Shown: positions 40,816 to 51,500 of the stretch, piece by piece
Position numbering within the stretch: position 1 is the first letter of the stretch
How the letters are laid out: each line of letters opens with the position of its first letter
Assembly: GCA_033439765.1 (NCBI GenBank)
Contig: JAULSN010000001.1
Span: 8,866,001 to 8,930,000 of the forward strand
Reading direction: 5' to 3'
From: Lasiosphaeria ovina
Lineage: Eukaryota; Ascomycota; Sordariomycetes; Sordariales; Lasiosphaeriaceae
DNA length: 64,000 nucleotides
The notes under the pieces: generated by a model
What the model was told of the DNA's origin: nothing
The model's input: the letters and a program-made list of their open reading frames with translations, nothing else
The model's database searches: none
Program-made: the position numbers and the translations under genes

Positions 40816-42494
40816 TCAGAACCGCCACCAAAGGTCGTTAATGTATCTCCTCACCGACTTTATCGGCGCCCACTCCAGAAACGGGAATATTTCGACGATG
40901 TCCATTGGGAGCTTCTTGCGGTTGGCAAAGTCGCGCGCGCTCTTCTCGCGGTACTCGTGGACGAGCTCTTTGAGCGGTCCCCTGAGGCTCTCGGCCAGGG
41001 CGTTGAGCTGGGTGGGCAGGTCGGGCCGCAGCGGCAAGTAGTACCGCTCGAGCATCCAGTGCTTCTTGCCGTCATCGTCGTCGTCGGTGACGTACCGGAT
41101 CAGCCGCGTCCACCCGCGGCCGGCCACGAGCCCGTCGATCCACGCCTTGAGGTGCGCGACCTCGGGCCCCGTCACCGAGAGGCCCTCGGCGGCCGGCCCG
41201 GCGAAGCGGTCGCCTGCCTCCCTGAGCCGCGACAGCGCTGCGCGCGCGTCCTCGTGGTTGCGGGCTATCTTCTTGAGCAACCTCCACGTTTCCCAGTCGG
41301 GCGCTGGTCGGCCTGGTGGCTCAAAGGACCAGTGGTCGGCGCACCACTGCTCCAAGGACGGGCCCAGAATCTCGTCGGCCATCGCCACCACCCGCGGCAG
41401 GCTTTTCTGCAGGTCCATGAGGTTGACTATGCCGGTGGCGCTGTACCGCTGCGGCCAGGTGACCCATCTGGAGAGCTGTTGCAGGACCGGGATCGCGAAC
41501 GACGAGTTGAGGCTCCGGTCGCCGCCGTGCAGGCGCTCGGCGCCCATGGAGAACTCTGCTTTGGTTACATATCCCTCTACCGACGGATATGCATTTGCGT
41601 CGTCGCCGGCGCCGCCGGCAAAGATTTCGCCTATGGTGGTCGCCGCGCTCAGCAGCCCGGTGATGGCCTCATTGCCCCAGAACAAGCCCATGTCGGCATG
41701 CAGCGGCACGACTTCATTGTAGGGCACCAAGCCAATGAAATCATCGAATCCGTAGCACAGTTCCAAGACTCGGTCATGCGCGGGGCCGTAGTACACCTTG
41801 CCCTCGGCAGTCAGGGTGTCCCATTCGTAGTCATCGTCAGGGGGCGGTTTCCGTCCTTCCGCCAGTGCCTTTCTCCGTCTCTGTTCGTATTCCCGTCTCC
41901 TTATCTCTCTCTCCGAGTCTCCGTAGTCGCTAGCCATGTACATCCCGAGATTCATGCAGTACTCTGCTACTGACCATCGCAGGTTGTAATAGAGATTCCA
42001 GTCGGTGGCGCCGGATGCAATAATGGCGACGGGCGCGAGGGCGTGGCGCTCGAGGAGCTGCATGAACGCCGTGACCGGGCTCGGGTTGAAGGGTTTGACG
42101 ACGGTGTAGTCTGGTTCCGGCGGCGGTTCTAGTGGCAGCATGAACAAAGCGGCGACCGCGGCGGCGACGACAAGGACAAGGCCCAAGCTGCCAAAGCTGC
42201 GGGATCTTTGTTGCCCTTGCGCGGCGTGGCCTCCCTTCTTTTGCACGGCTGGTTTCTCGTCGGCCTTCTTCTTGGCCTGCCCTCGCTGGTTTTCGTGCTG
42301 GCGTAGTTTGCCATGGCGGGGAACGTCAAGCGTGCCAGCTCGGTCACTGTATCGCGGGCTATCCCTATCCGTCGCAGCCCTGTCGGCATGTTTGGCCTTG
42401 GATCTGGATGAAGCAGATTGGTCGGCCAAGGCCGCTTCCCGCGACGACGTCGAGTAAGCGTCCATGGAGCTCCAGTGGGCGCTCAGGTTGTTGC

Positions 42495-42555
<61 letters not shown>

Positions 42556-42570
42556 ATGAGACGATGCCAT
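40816..42570 (-). CDS. Unrecognised single-pass membrane protein with poly-Asn head
   Basis: Intronless, 584 residues from ATG 42570 (MASSHNNN); a further 30 in-frame codons upstream are Pro-rich and likely leader. After a run of about 20 Asn comes a charged, Ser/Lys-rich segment, then one membrane span (about residues 125-147: GLVLVVAAAVAALFMLPL) with basic residues before it, so the large C-terminal part (~435 residues) probably faces the lumen or outside. That part is mostly alpha-helical with Trp-rich patches (WNLYYNLRWSVAEYCMNLGM; WVTWPQRYSATGIVNLMDL) and ends FLEWAPIKSVRRYINDLWWRF. I recognise no family. Neighbouring genes at 43.2 and 44.6 kb also have one N-proximal span, suggesting a related set. 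The Asn run comes from a TTG (plus strand) microsatellite and may vary in length between strains. Confidence 0.75.
42490..42555 (+). repeat. (TTG)n microsatellite inside coding sequence
   Basis: About 20 units, almost uninterrupted; encodes the Asn run on the minus strand. Confidence 0.95.
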
Positions 42571-43231
42571 ACATATATGGCGGGGTGGAGCTGGCAAAAC
42601 CCGCTCCAAAAAAGAAAGGGGAAAAAACGAGGTAGGGCATGGAGGTGGTTGCAAATGCAATTCCCCGGCCCGTTGAGTTGTGAAGCGCCGCCCTTCTGGG
42701 AGCGTAGGCTCGCTGTAGGTCTGTTTGCGCAGGCTTTGTTAGGCGCTTCTTTGAAGGAAGTGCAGTGGCTTACGCTAGGTTCTTTCAGTTGGGCCCCCCC
42801 GTCTGTCTCTGAGGAATGTTCGGATCCGGAAACGACAGTACTGCCCCTGGGTTGGTACTGTACAGTACATACTGTGCCATGCCATACATGCCTCGGCACT
42901 TTTTCTTGGACAGGCGGCTGTTACGCGCCGCGAGGTGGTCGGTCGAAGCATGGCCTAGTTCGTATATTGTTTGATTCAAGGCCAAAGAAAAGGAAATGAC
43001 CAAGGCCCAGCATCCGCGCCAGGTCTGGAGGGCAGATGGTCCTTTATTTGCATACCAAGTAATAATCACGTCACGGATAGGTTACTGCCAAGACAGCAAT
43101 GGTGCCGCTAATGAAGTCTACTTACCTCTATCTAGTATTCTATAGGTGCAGTACTTACTAATGTACATGGTACATTGGACATAGGATACTACCCCCGGCT
43201 TCTCATGGTATAGTATGCCTGCCTACCTTCA
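42571..43231. other. Intergenic between two minus-strand genes
   Basis: Promoter side of the poly-Asn gene and 3' side of the next. Contains AT-rich 'acctacc/taggtag' motifs (43120-43250) common in this genome. No gene seen. Confidence 0.4.
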
Positions 43232-44031
43232 TTAGGTAGCTACCGTAGCTAGGTTTGGACAAAGCTCTCTCAACCGCGCAGCTCTCGAATGCTCGTCATC
43301 CAGCTCTGCCGCTCCCCCGGCGAGCCACTTCAAGTGGCCCCACAGGCTCCCTCCCCTGGCCATCCTGCTCACATATATCTTCCACGTCTGGTCGTCGGCG
43401 AGTGCCGCCCCGGCCCTCCCTACCATATTGATGAGCTGCTCCTGGAGGGTCGAGTAACCGCCTCCCGACGGCCCCTTTCCACCCCACCACTTGCTGCCGC
43501 CGTCGCCGCCGGGCCCTCGCCGCTGTTCGATATGCTCGGAGCGCGCCTCCCAGGCCTCCGTGAGGAACCACTCGCGTGCTTTTGGTTTCAGCTTGGCTGC
43601 GTGTGCGAGGTCGATGGCCAGCAGCTCGTGCGGGAGGACGGGCCAGGTCAGGCTGGGCTGCGCGTCCGTAGCCGGGTCCGGGTTGGACTTGGTGGTGGCA
43701 CTGGCACTGGCACCGGGACGATGATGCGACAGCCAGGCCGGCGGGTCTGGCGGGTCGAGGAGGACGGTGCATGCGAGCTCGCGCTTGAGGGACCAGAGGT
43801 CGGCCTGCAACCGGCAGAGCTTGTTCTGCAGGTAGGCAATCAATCAATGTCCCGCGTCAGCAAAAAGAGGGCTCCTTCCAGAGTTGACCTGCAAGTTAGG
43901 TATAGAACTGGATGGATGCTTTTGCTCATCTGCGGAGACACGCGATCCCCGCCATCCGCCGCACCTCCGTCCCACTGAGAGCCAACCCACGCCAACGCCG
44001 CCGCGCCGAGGCTGAGAATGGAGGCCAACAT
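43232..44031 (-). CDS. Unrecognised protein with N-terminal hydrophobic segment
   Basis: Two-exon model: exon 1 44031-43942 (MLASILSLGAAALAWVGSQW..., 30 codons), intron 43941-43826 (116 bp, donor GTGTCT, CTGAC branch, acceptor CTGCAG), exon 2 43825-43232; about 227 residues. The join is in frame and skips stops in the intron, but the donor is weak. The hydrophobic start could be a signal peptide or anchor. The body is helical and basic, with LQADLWSLKRELACTVLL, HAAKLKPKAREWFLTEAWEA, and a Trp-rich end (TWKIYVSRM, WGHLKWL). No known family. It shares strand with the poly-Asn gene and is divergent from the gene at 44645. Confidence 0.55.
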
Positions 44032-44644
44032 CGCCGGTCTTGGTCTTTTGTTGTGTACGCCTTTGGAAGCCGCGATACCGTCTCTCTCCCGAAGACGAAG
44101 AGGTGCAATTGCTTGTGGGAGAGAGATTGAGAGAGAGACGGGACGGGCTGGAACCGAAAATTGTCGCCTTTGAACGGCCACCCACTGTTTCGTGTTGGCC
44201 GGTAGCTGAACCGCCTAGGCCGAATACGGAAATCCCCAACAAAGGAACAGCGCAAGCTGAAGCGCCATTACAGGCCACTGCCTGCGCGGCCGTGGCAGAA
44301 ACACCTAGGCGGCTGTTCGAGGGATGAGGGGGGGAGAAGAGGGAAAGGGAGAGAAAGAGAAGAAGAGAGAAGGCGTCGTAACATAAGGTGGTATCCAGCC
44401 GAGACAACTGACTCTGTCTGCTGCGAGTCTAGGTTTTTAGATGCTGCTGCGCAGCCGCAATAAGCAAGGCAAGTAACTACCTATCTCAGTGTCGGTTTCA
44501 GTTTGGAAACGGAATGATGTGTTGTGTTGCTAACTGAGGGTCCAGACAAACAAGCAGCTCCAAGATATTAAATACTCGCTTCCCCTCCCTCCCTCCCACA
44601 ACGACGAGTCCCAGCCACGACGTAGTTGGCCAGAACTCCCAACA
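44032..44644. promoter_or_regulatory. Divergent promoter region
   Basis: 613 bp between the start codons of two divergent genes. Minus-strand frames across it lack domains. AGAGAGA-rich tract at 44332-44370. Confidence 0.4.
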
Positions 44645-46290
44645 ATGTCTGCGCCCGGACCGGATCCGCCTCCTGCTCTGTCGGCACACCATGACCCCCC
44701 TCTCCAACCGGCGCCTGACCCTGTACTGGAGGATCCATCAGAGAATCTCGGTCGAGAGCTCAAGCGCGTCCCAAAGCGCATCCTCATCTGGGCTATACGC
44801 AGCGCACCTGGGAGCTTGGTGCGGTTACTGCGGTATCGCATCGTGAGCTACTTTATCATCGTCTCCTTAGGCCTCCTTGTGATTTTATTTCTTGGACTTT
44901 GCGGTCGATTGGCGTGGGCAGTCATTCTCAAATATGTCGTCAGGGGCATCGTCGTCGACACCAAGAACTTTGCCGCGTCCTTGCTTGCTGGGTGCTGGGA
45001 CTGGGCCTGCGGAACAGCCGCCAACATGGGGTCCTGGGTCTACAGAACAACCGGCAGCATATGGACCGGGGGCCAGGACACACTCTGGGCGGTCTCGACT
45101 TTCTGCAGCGGCGCTTTCTACGCCGTCGGCTCGAAGATGGGCTGGGTCCCGCCCACAGTCCTGCCGCCGTTGGACGACGGGCAGTGCGCCGGGGCCGCGC
45201 CGATACGGAGCGAGCCGTTCTTGCACGTCAACGGCATGGTCATGGCCCATCGACAAGCAGAGCCCCGCACACACGAACTGCAGCTGCTTCGCGCCAGCTC
45301 CGACTCCAGCTCCGAGCCCGGCAGCGGTGGCGGTGGTGGCGGCTCCACGTCTCGGGACCAGCAAGATCAACCAATACGCCTCCCGGGCGGGGTGACCGTC
45401 GAGCCGCCACCCGAGCTGTTCAATGCCACTATCGCCTCAAAACTCAACGCTATCGCGGCAGACAATGGGCGGCTGGGAGCGAGCATGCGCCGCAGCCTCG
45501 ACGACGAGCGCGGCCGCATCTGCGAGTTTCGCGCGGTCCGGTCCTGCGAGACCAGCCCCCCGCTGTGCTGCTGTGGAAGCCATCAGCGACACGGCCGACG
45601 GGACCGTGGTGGACCTCGGTAGCGCGAACAGCGTGGGAGGCCGTTTGGAGAGTGTTTGGAGCCTCGGCGCAGGGCCGCCTGCTCAGCCAGGTTGCCAGGC
45701 TGGAGTCGATCGTCCGCAAGAGCCTGGCCACGCGGTGGGAGTGGACACTGTTTCTGGACAGGTCCGAATTGTACGAGTTGGGGGACTTGGAAGGGCCCGT
45801 GTGCAAGGTGTCGGTCAAGCTGACCAACCTCACGTGGGAACTAGATCGAGCGATAGACAACTTGTTGTTGTCCCCACCCAGTCCCACCGGTACCACCGCT
45901 ATCATCGGCGGTGGCGGTGGCAACCATGACGACGGGGACGACTTCAACGGCCACTCGCCGCCGCCGACCATCGCCAGGGATATCATTGCGCTGCCTGGTC
46001 TCGCCCAAGGCCCCTCGGCTATACAGGTCCGAGATGTCATGCAGGATCTGCAGGCCAGCTACTGGCACATGTGCGGGTTTGCGTCCAAAAACCGCGAGGC
46101 CGTCATCAAAATCTGGTCCAAGGTAGTTGCCGATATACACCAGTTGACCAAATACAGCAGAGACCTCGAGGGCATGCGAATAAAAGTCAAGGCCAGGTCG
46201 CCTACGGAGGCCGCAAAGGTTCTGGAGTTCCAGTCGAAGATGGACGACATCGCCGACGGCATGCTCAAGGGCATAAAGTACTGGGGATGA
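44645..46290 (+). CDS. Unrecognised membrane-anchored protein; frame change mid-gene
   Basis: Starts at ATG 44645 in good context (CAACAATG). Residues ~70-100 form a membrane span (YFIIVSLGLLVILFLGLCG), followed by an amphipathic Trp-rich region and a Gly run (GGGGGG). The first frame stays coding-like to about 45540 and then ends at TAG 45620. A second frame (+2) carries the rest to TGA 46288: LLSQVARLESIVRKSLATRW, VCKVSVKLTNLTWELDRAID and IWSKVVADIHQLTKYSRDLE, typical of long helices. An intron or a one-base shift must lie between about 45520 and 45660, but no GT-AG pair there restores frame cleanly. About 545 residues in total. Function unknown; layout (short head, one span, long helical tail) resembles the neighbours. 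Confidence 0.6.
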
Positions 46291-47019
46291 AGAACATGGC
46301 CGTTATTGAGGCCCTTTCATCATGAATATTGTGTTTTTTCCCTCCCATGGCTACCTACCTACAGAGTGATTGTGTCTAGACTACCTAAATAGATGGGTAA
46401 ATATACATAACTAGGCTACATGTGTGCATAACAGGGTGCCGGATCCCTTCACAATGATTACCGTAACATCTTGATCCTGTAGAACTACCAGGTATCTACC
46501 TAGGTAGACAACCCAGGCAAGTTCTGAAAGCGCTTGCGTGACATCTGGTTATAAATAATGAAAAAGGGGTGGGCGGGCTGTTTGTTCGTTCCGAGTCCAG
46601 ATTTCTCGCCGAGTGGCCTCCAGGCCATGTAAAGCTGTGAAGAGCCGGCATTGCACTTTAGGTTTGTACGGGGGCTGTCGCAGCAGGCAGGGCAGGCAGG
46701 GCAGGCAGGGCAGGCAGGGCAGGCAGGGCAGGCAGGGCAGGCAGGGCAGGCAGGGCAGCAATGCCTCGTAAGATGTTGCTAGAGAAGATGTAGCCGAGCG
46801 AGCATTTGCCCATAGAACGGGGGTCGCAAGACCGGTAACTATAGAGGCCAAGTACCGAATATAAAAAAGACTAGCTCAAATGAAATTCCGTCCGTAATTG
46901 TAAGGTAGGTCCTTCCCTCTTCCCCTCCCCTCCTCCGACCCCGACGAGCCGCGATATAGATACGCCCCACCCTCCTCCCAGAAGACAGCCTCAACTCCAC
47001 CAACTCGAAGAATACCAGC
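46291..47019. other. Intergenic with a 9 bp minisatellite
   Basis: Convergent 3' flanks. A CAGGCAGGG minisatellite of about eight units occupies 46684-46758. AT-rich elsewhere, with 'acctaccta/taggtag' palindromes. No gene. Confidence 0.6.
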
Positions 47020-47682
47020 CTATGGCGAAGGGATGGCCGGAGGGGCGACGGTCGTATAGCCCAAGTGGCCCTGGGTGGTCGTGGCCGAGGCCGCGGCCGT
47101 GGCCGCCTGTGTGGCCCAGCGGGTGCCGTGGTATTCGCCGCCCTTGGGTGCGAAGCTGATCCTACGGTCGACCTGGATCGGTACCCCCCTCGTCCACTCG
47201 TTGTTTCTGTCGCAGGCCAGGGCGACAGGGTCGTAGAGGTTTCCGCAGCGAGAGCCGGACCCGCCCGGGCACCACCTATCGAAGCCAAAGTAGAAGCCCA
47301 TCTCGCGGCTCGTCTGTAGCTTGGTCCATCCCGAGGGGGACCCCGTCTTGCGGAGCAGAGCCAGCGTCTTCACGATCTGGTACCCCGAGCACCGCGCCTT
47401 GCCGCCTAGGTTGCATACGAAGGCGACCATGGCCTCGCCGCCGGCCAGCGTCGCCTCCGTCTGCGTAGAGCACCGCATCTTGCCCGTATACGCGTCGAGG
47501 AACTCGTCTTCATTGCACCACTGGTCGATGCACTGGGCCGCGAGGAGCATCTCCGTATCGTTGATGTAGTTGAAGGTAGGTATGGGGGTCATGATTGGAT
47601 ATTCTTCATCCATATTGGCCTGGGCTAGAGACGCGAGCGCGAGTGCGACTACGACGAGGCCGATGGTGATATTGAACCTCAT
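47020..47682 (-). CDS. Small secreted cysteine-rich protein (effector-like)
   Basis: Single exon of 220 residues. Residues 1-22 are a clear signal peptide (MRFNITIGLVVVALALASLA) with an AQA cleavage site. The mature part has eight cysteines (QCIDQWC, KMRC, FVC, ARC, RWC, SRC, ALAC), enough for four disulfides, one glycosylation sequon (NDT), and an Ala/Thr-rich tail. No enzyme motif is seen. Fungal proteins of this size and make-up are commonly secreted effectors or surface proteins; that is inference. It stands alone, with AT-rich sequence upstream. Confidence 0.75.
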   Translation of the reverse strand: MRFNITIGLVVVALALASLAQANMDEEYPIMTPIPTFNYINDTEMLLAAQCIDQWCNEDEFLDAYTGKMRCSTQTEATLAGGEAMVAFVCNLGGKARCSGYQIVKTLALLRKTGSPSGWTKLQTSREMGFYFGFDRWCPGGSGSRCGNLYDPVALACDRNNEWTRGVPIQVDRRISFAPKGGEYHGTRWATQAATAAASATTTQGHLGYTTVAPPAIPSP

Positions 47683-48462
47683 TGTCCGTTGGCGTGTTTG
47701 ACGTATTAGGAAATAGTCGAAAGAAAGGGTAAAGTGGTAAAATTCTCAATATACGAGAGAAACTAAAGGAGGAAATAGCCCAAGGAGGAAACGGTGGTGG
47801 AAGAGAAGGACCCTGGCATTTTATCGGCCGAGGGAATAACAATAAATAGATGATAGATATACGGCTGACTACTAGAATAGAAAATTAAATTCAGGTTTAT
47901 TTAGCTTCGGAAAACCCATTAACGTTAGGCCAAGTCATTTAACCTTAATCGAAGCGCCCAAAAGGCTTCTGAACGCCTCTATTAGCCGGCAGTATCTCTC
48001 CGTATACGTAACTACCACAATATACAGTACATTACCACGGCGGCGAAGGTTAGGAAATGGCCTGAGATCGTATATTAGACTTTTTTTCTCTCCTCGGGTA
48101 ATTCCACTAGAAACCCGCATTAGCTGATATGAACTCCGGTGTTATACATCTAACTCAACCTAAGCAGAAAATAAGATATTCTACGATTTCGTGACTCGTG
48201 TTCCTTGTTAGTTGTTACCCCTGAGAAACCGAAACCGAGGACAAACTGCATCAAAAGGAAAAGGAAAAAGAACGGTAATTATCGGAGCAACCTGCCTAGC
48301 TGCCAGTTGGCCTCCCACAAAACAGCTCCACCAGGTGAACGTTACCAGATGAAATTAAACGTCACGCTATATCAAAATACGGACAGGGAGCCGGTGCGCA
48401 CGAACAAGAATGTGGCGTAGGCGCCGAACAGCGTCGTGAAGCCAAGCTAGAAGACGGAGCTA
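47683..48462. promoter_or_regulatory. AT-rich upstream region of secreted protein gene
   Basis: AT-rich, no coding signal. Probably holds the promoter of the minus-strand secreted protein gene. Confidence 0.4.
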
Positions 48463-48515
48463 ACTTGGGGGACTAAAATAAGGTACCCCGGCTACCTTAT
48501 TTCAGTCCCCAAAGT
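48463..48515. repeat. 23 bp inverted repeat with 7 nt spacer
   Basis: Arms 48463-48485 (ACTTGGGGGACTAAAATAAG-) and 48493-48515 pair with two mismatches around CCCCGGC. Could be a foldback MITE remnant or a transcript hairpin. No target duplication was seen. Confidence 0.7.
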
Positions 48516-51500
48516 CAAACGAACGAAAAGAGGCGGTGGACCCCGAAAGAGAGCCAGAAACCTCTTTTCCGGGCTTTGGTGGCGCTCAGTGGAGATCCAA
48601 CACATGCGAGGTCGAATGAAATAACCGTGGAGAATACTCAGAACGTACCTACACTGTGCCTGCATGGAAACATGTGCAACCCCGGGAACAGCGAATTGCT
48701 TGTGGGCCACCCATGGACATTTGATGGATGGGCCAACTTGACGTCCATGGAAGGAAGCTCCAAGATTTAGTATTTTGGCAGGGCAGGGCGCTCTTTCCTT
48801 CCCCCAAAGATGAAGCCGAAGTCCGGCCTCGCTTCCCGTGTCTCGTCTTGACCCCGCATCGGACCCAATGCTTTTCTCTGTCGGGTGGCTCCTGCCCCTC
48901 TTAACTCTTTCCTGTCCCAAATCAATCAATCGCCGGTCCTCTCGGATCAAAGCAGAGCAGACCAGCCCAACTATCAATTCACCATCATCCCTCCTCACCA
49001 CTAACATATACTTACTGACTACTACAGACAGACTGGTTACCTACCTAGGTAGTTCCACGTCTCCTCAACCTCGCGCGAGCTGCTCGCCTGTTTCGGTGCC
49101 GACAAGTGTCCCGGCTGCTGATTCTCCCCTCCTCGGCCATCCAATATCTAACTCCTGATTCCAAACGCGCCAAGCTCAAACGGCACGTGCTCTGCATCTC
49201 GGCCCAGCTCAAACAGCCTGGTTTTCTAGTGGTACGTGACGATGCAGTGCCATTCTACACCCTCCCAAGACGGATGAGCCAATCTGGCATTTGCCCTGGC
49301 ACTCCGAACTCGAGCATGATGAACATCACAACATTCACTTTCTGGCCATCTGAGTCTTGCCGTCGCACTCGACCGTCGCTGGCATACGGCGGGTTTTCTG
49401 CCGCTGGCGTTGGTCACTCGCGGCCCAAGCATGATGACGATTGAAGAGTCTGATCGAGCTCCCAAATACACGCGAGAAGAAACGACTGGCATATTATGAT
49501 CTCAAGGTTGATGCTAACGCCTGGTTTCTTTTCGCTAGGGATATCCTAAACGCCCTCGATCAAACCAGGGTTTGCTCCCTGTATACCTAGGCACCCACGT
49601 GAAGACCGCAGCCGTTGACGGCATGAGAAGGCCCTGTTGCTGGATCTACCGAGCCTATCAGTCGGGACAGGGCCCGTACTGTTCTTCAACAAGAGATCTG
49701 AATGTTTTCTAGCACACTGGTAGACAGAAATAAGACAAAGAAGCACAGTTCATGCACTCGCAGGGCTCAGGCAATACACATTTGTACCAGATAGCTGCAG
49801 CATGGCGGGGAATAAAATTCCCACCACATGGCACATTATCAATTGAGTATTCACGGGCCTGTTCTCTCATATATCGGTGGAGCTCCAAGAGTCCAAGCTA
49901 CAAGTTCTGGAAAGTCTTGAGTCATTTAAATTGCTAGTCAAAGCGGGCCCCGGTCAGCGAGTTAGCCCTCAAGGTTAACTATTCAACTCATCAGAGACAA
50001 TCTAACTCGTACACCAAATGCTATAGATTCCCATCTCCATAAGTCATAGCAACACTATACTTCCAACAATCGGCAACTTTCGGGAGAGCATAAACCCGGA
50101 TTTTACAACTCAAAACACGAACATGAGTTACGAACCGCAGCTCGGGCGAGAGGCTGCCTAAGCTGGGGAACCCAAAGTAATCCAGGCCTGAAATGATAAT
50201 CATCAAAGGACGCAAAGTATCTCGGATAAGACCCCAGCACAAGCGAGGTACGACGGCACTCCGACCAAGGAAGGGGTCGGGGTATGAGAGTCACAAGCTC
50301 AATGAACAGTGAATCCTGATAGGTGACCAAAGTGTCTAAATTCTAGGCAGCAACGGTTCCTCACCGGAAGCCTGCAGACGAGGCTGTCGACCGCCCGCAG
50401 TCAGCCAGCCAGTCAAGCGTACCGCCACGACAGCTCCTCCAGACACCGGACCCTGAAGCCTAAAATGCTAAACACAAGAAGCTCTCGCACGAACCCAAGA
50501 GGCTCTGTCCTCAGCTTAGGTAACAACACCAAACCGGGACGAGAGCCGCCATGCAGCGAGGCCTTTCTCTGCCCGACCCTGACGGAGGGAGGACAGCCAT
50601 TGTTACACCGCAGCCAGCACCTGGGCAGCCTTACCCGGCGGGCCGCAGCGACTGGACGGATGCAGTTTCAGCACGCGGCTAGACCACAGTAAGGCAGGCA
50701 GACAGCGGGAGGATACATGAAGGAAGGAAGCGGAACCGAGACGGGGCCAGCGCACAACTGCAAGTGAAAGACAGGTCTCGGGGACAAGAGCAAGCCGACA
50801 ACTGTCAGGAAGGACAAGGCTACGTATAAGCAACGAGCCATGCGCCAGAGCGGAGCAACAGCCCCGGAACCCTGGGCCGACGACGACGATGGTGACGGCG
50901 ACGGCGAGCGGCCAAGACAAAAGAACGGGCCTCTGCTGCACAAACCGCCAACCGCCAACCGCTCCCTCAGCCTGACCCGAAAAGCGCACTTTTGAAGCGC
51001 CAGAGCCGCGTGGGGATGGGGGGGGGACGAGACGGATGGCTGGATACAGCGACAAGCGGCTCCGCATCTACACACTGCACACACACACACACACACCCTC
51101 GCACACACGCAAAAGGACGAATGAAACGAGCGCAACGAACAAAAGGACCTCTGCTTACCTGCTTAGCCTATCATATCCCGACTTGACTTGGCTGCCTATC
51201 TGCGGGTGTGTGTGTGGGTGGTGTGTGGGGAGCAAGTATGCATGCATGCATGCATGCTGCAGGAAAAAAGAAGCAAAAAGGACGAACAGGCTGCCGCGGC
51301 TGACATGGTTTCGCTCATTCGTCCTTTTCTCTTTCTTTTTTTGAGGACGGCAGCGGCAGCCAGCCAAAAGGACGAAAGTGGTGTTCTTTCCGAGTAAATG
51401 GAAAGGAAGAAAATAAACGAGACCACAGTCGTGGTATGTGTGTGTGTGGACGTGTGCATCCAATAAGCTGTGTCGTCTGCATCATCCCGAGTCCGTCTCA

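Noticed and set aside
44645..45622. Gene ending at 45622 as a complete 325-residue protein
   Set aside because: Its last ~40 residues are Cys/Arg/Gly-rich shadow sequence while a neighbouring frame carries strongly helical coding sequence to 46290, so the gene more likely continues.
46684..46758. Leu-Pro-Cys repeat protein on the minus strand
   Set aside because: Produced by the 9 bp minisatellite; the surrounding frame lacks coding character.
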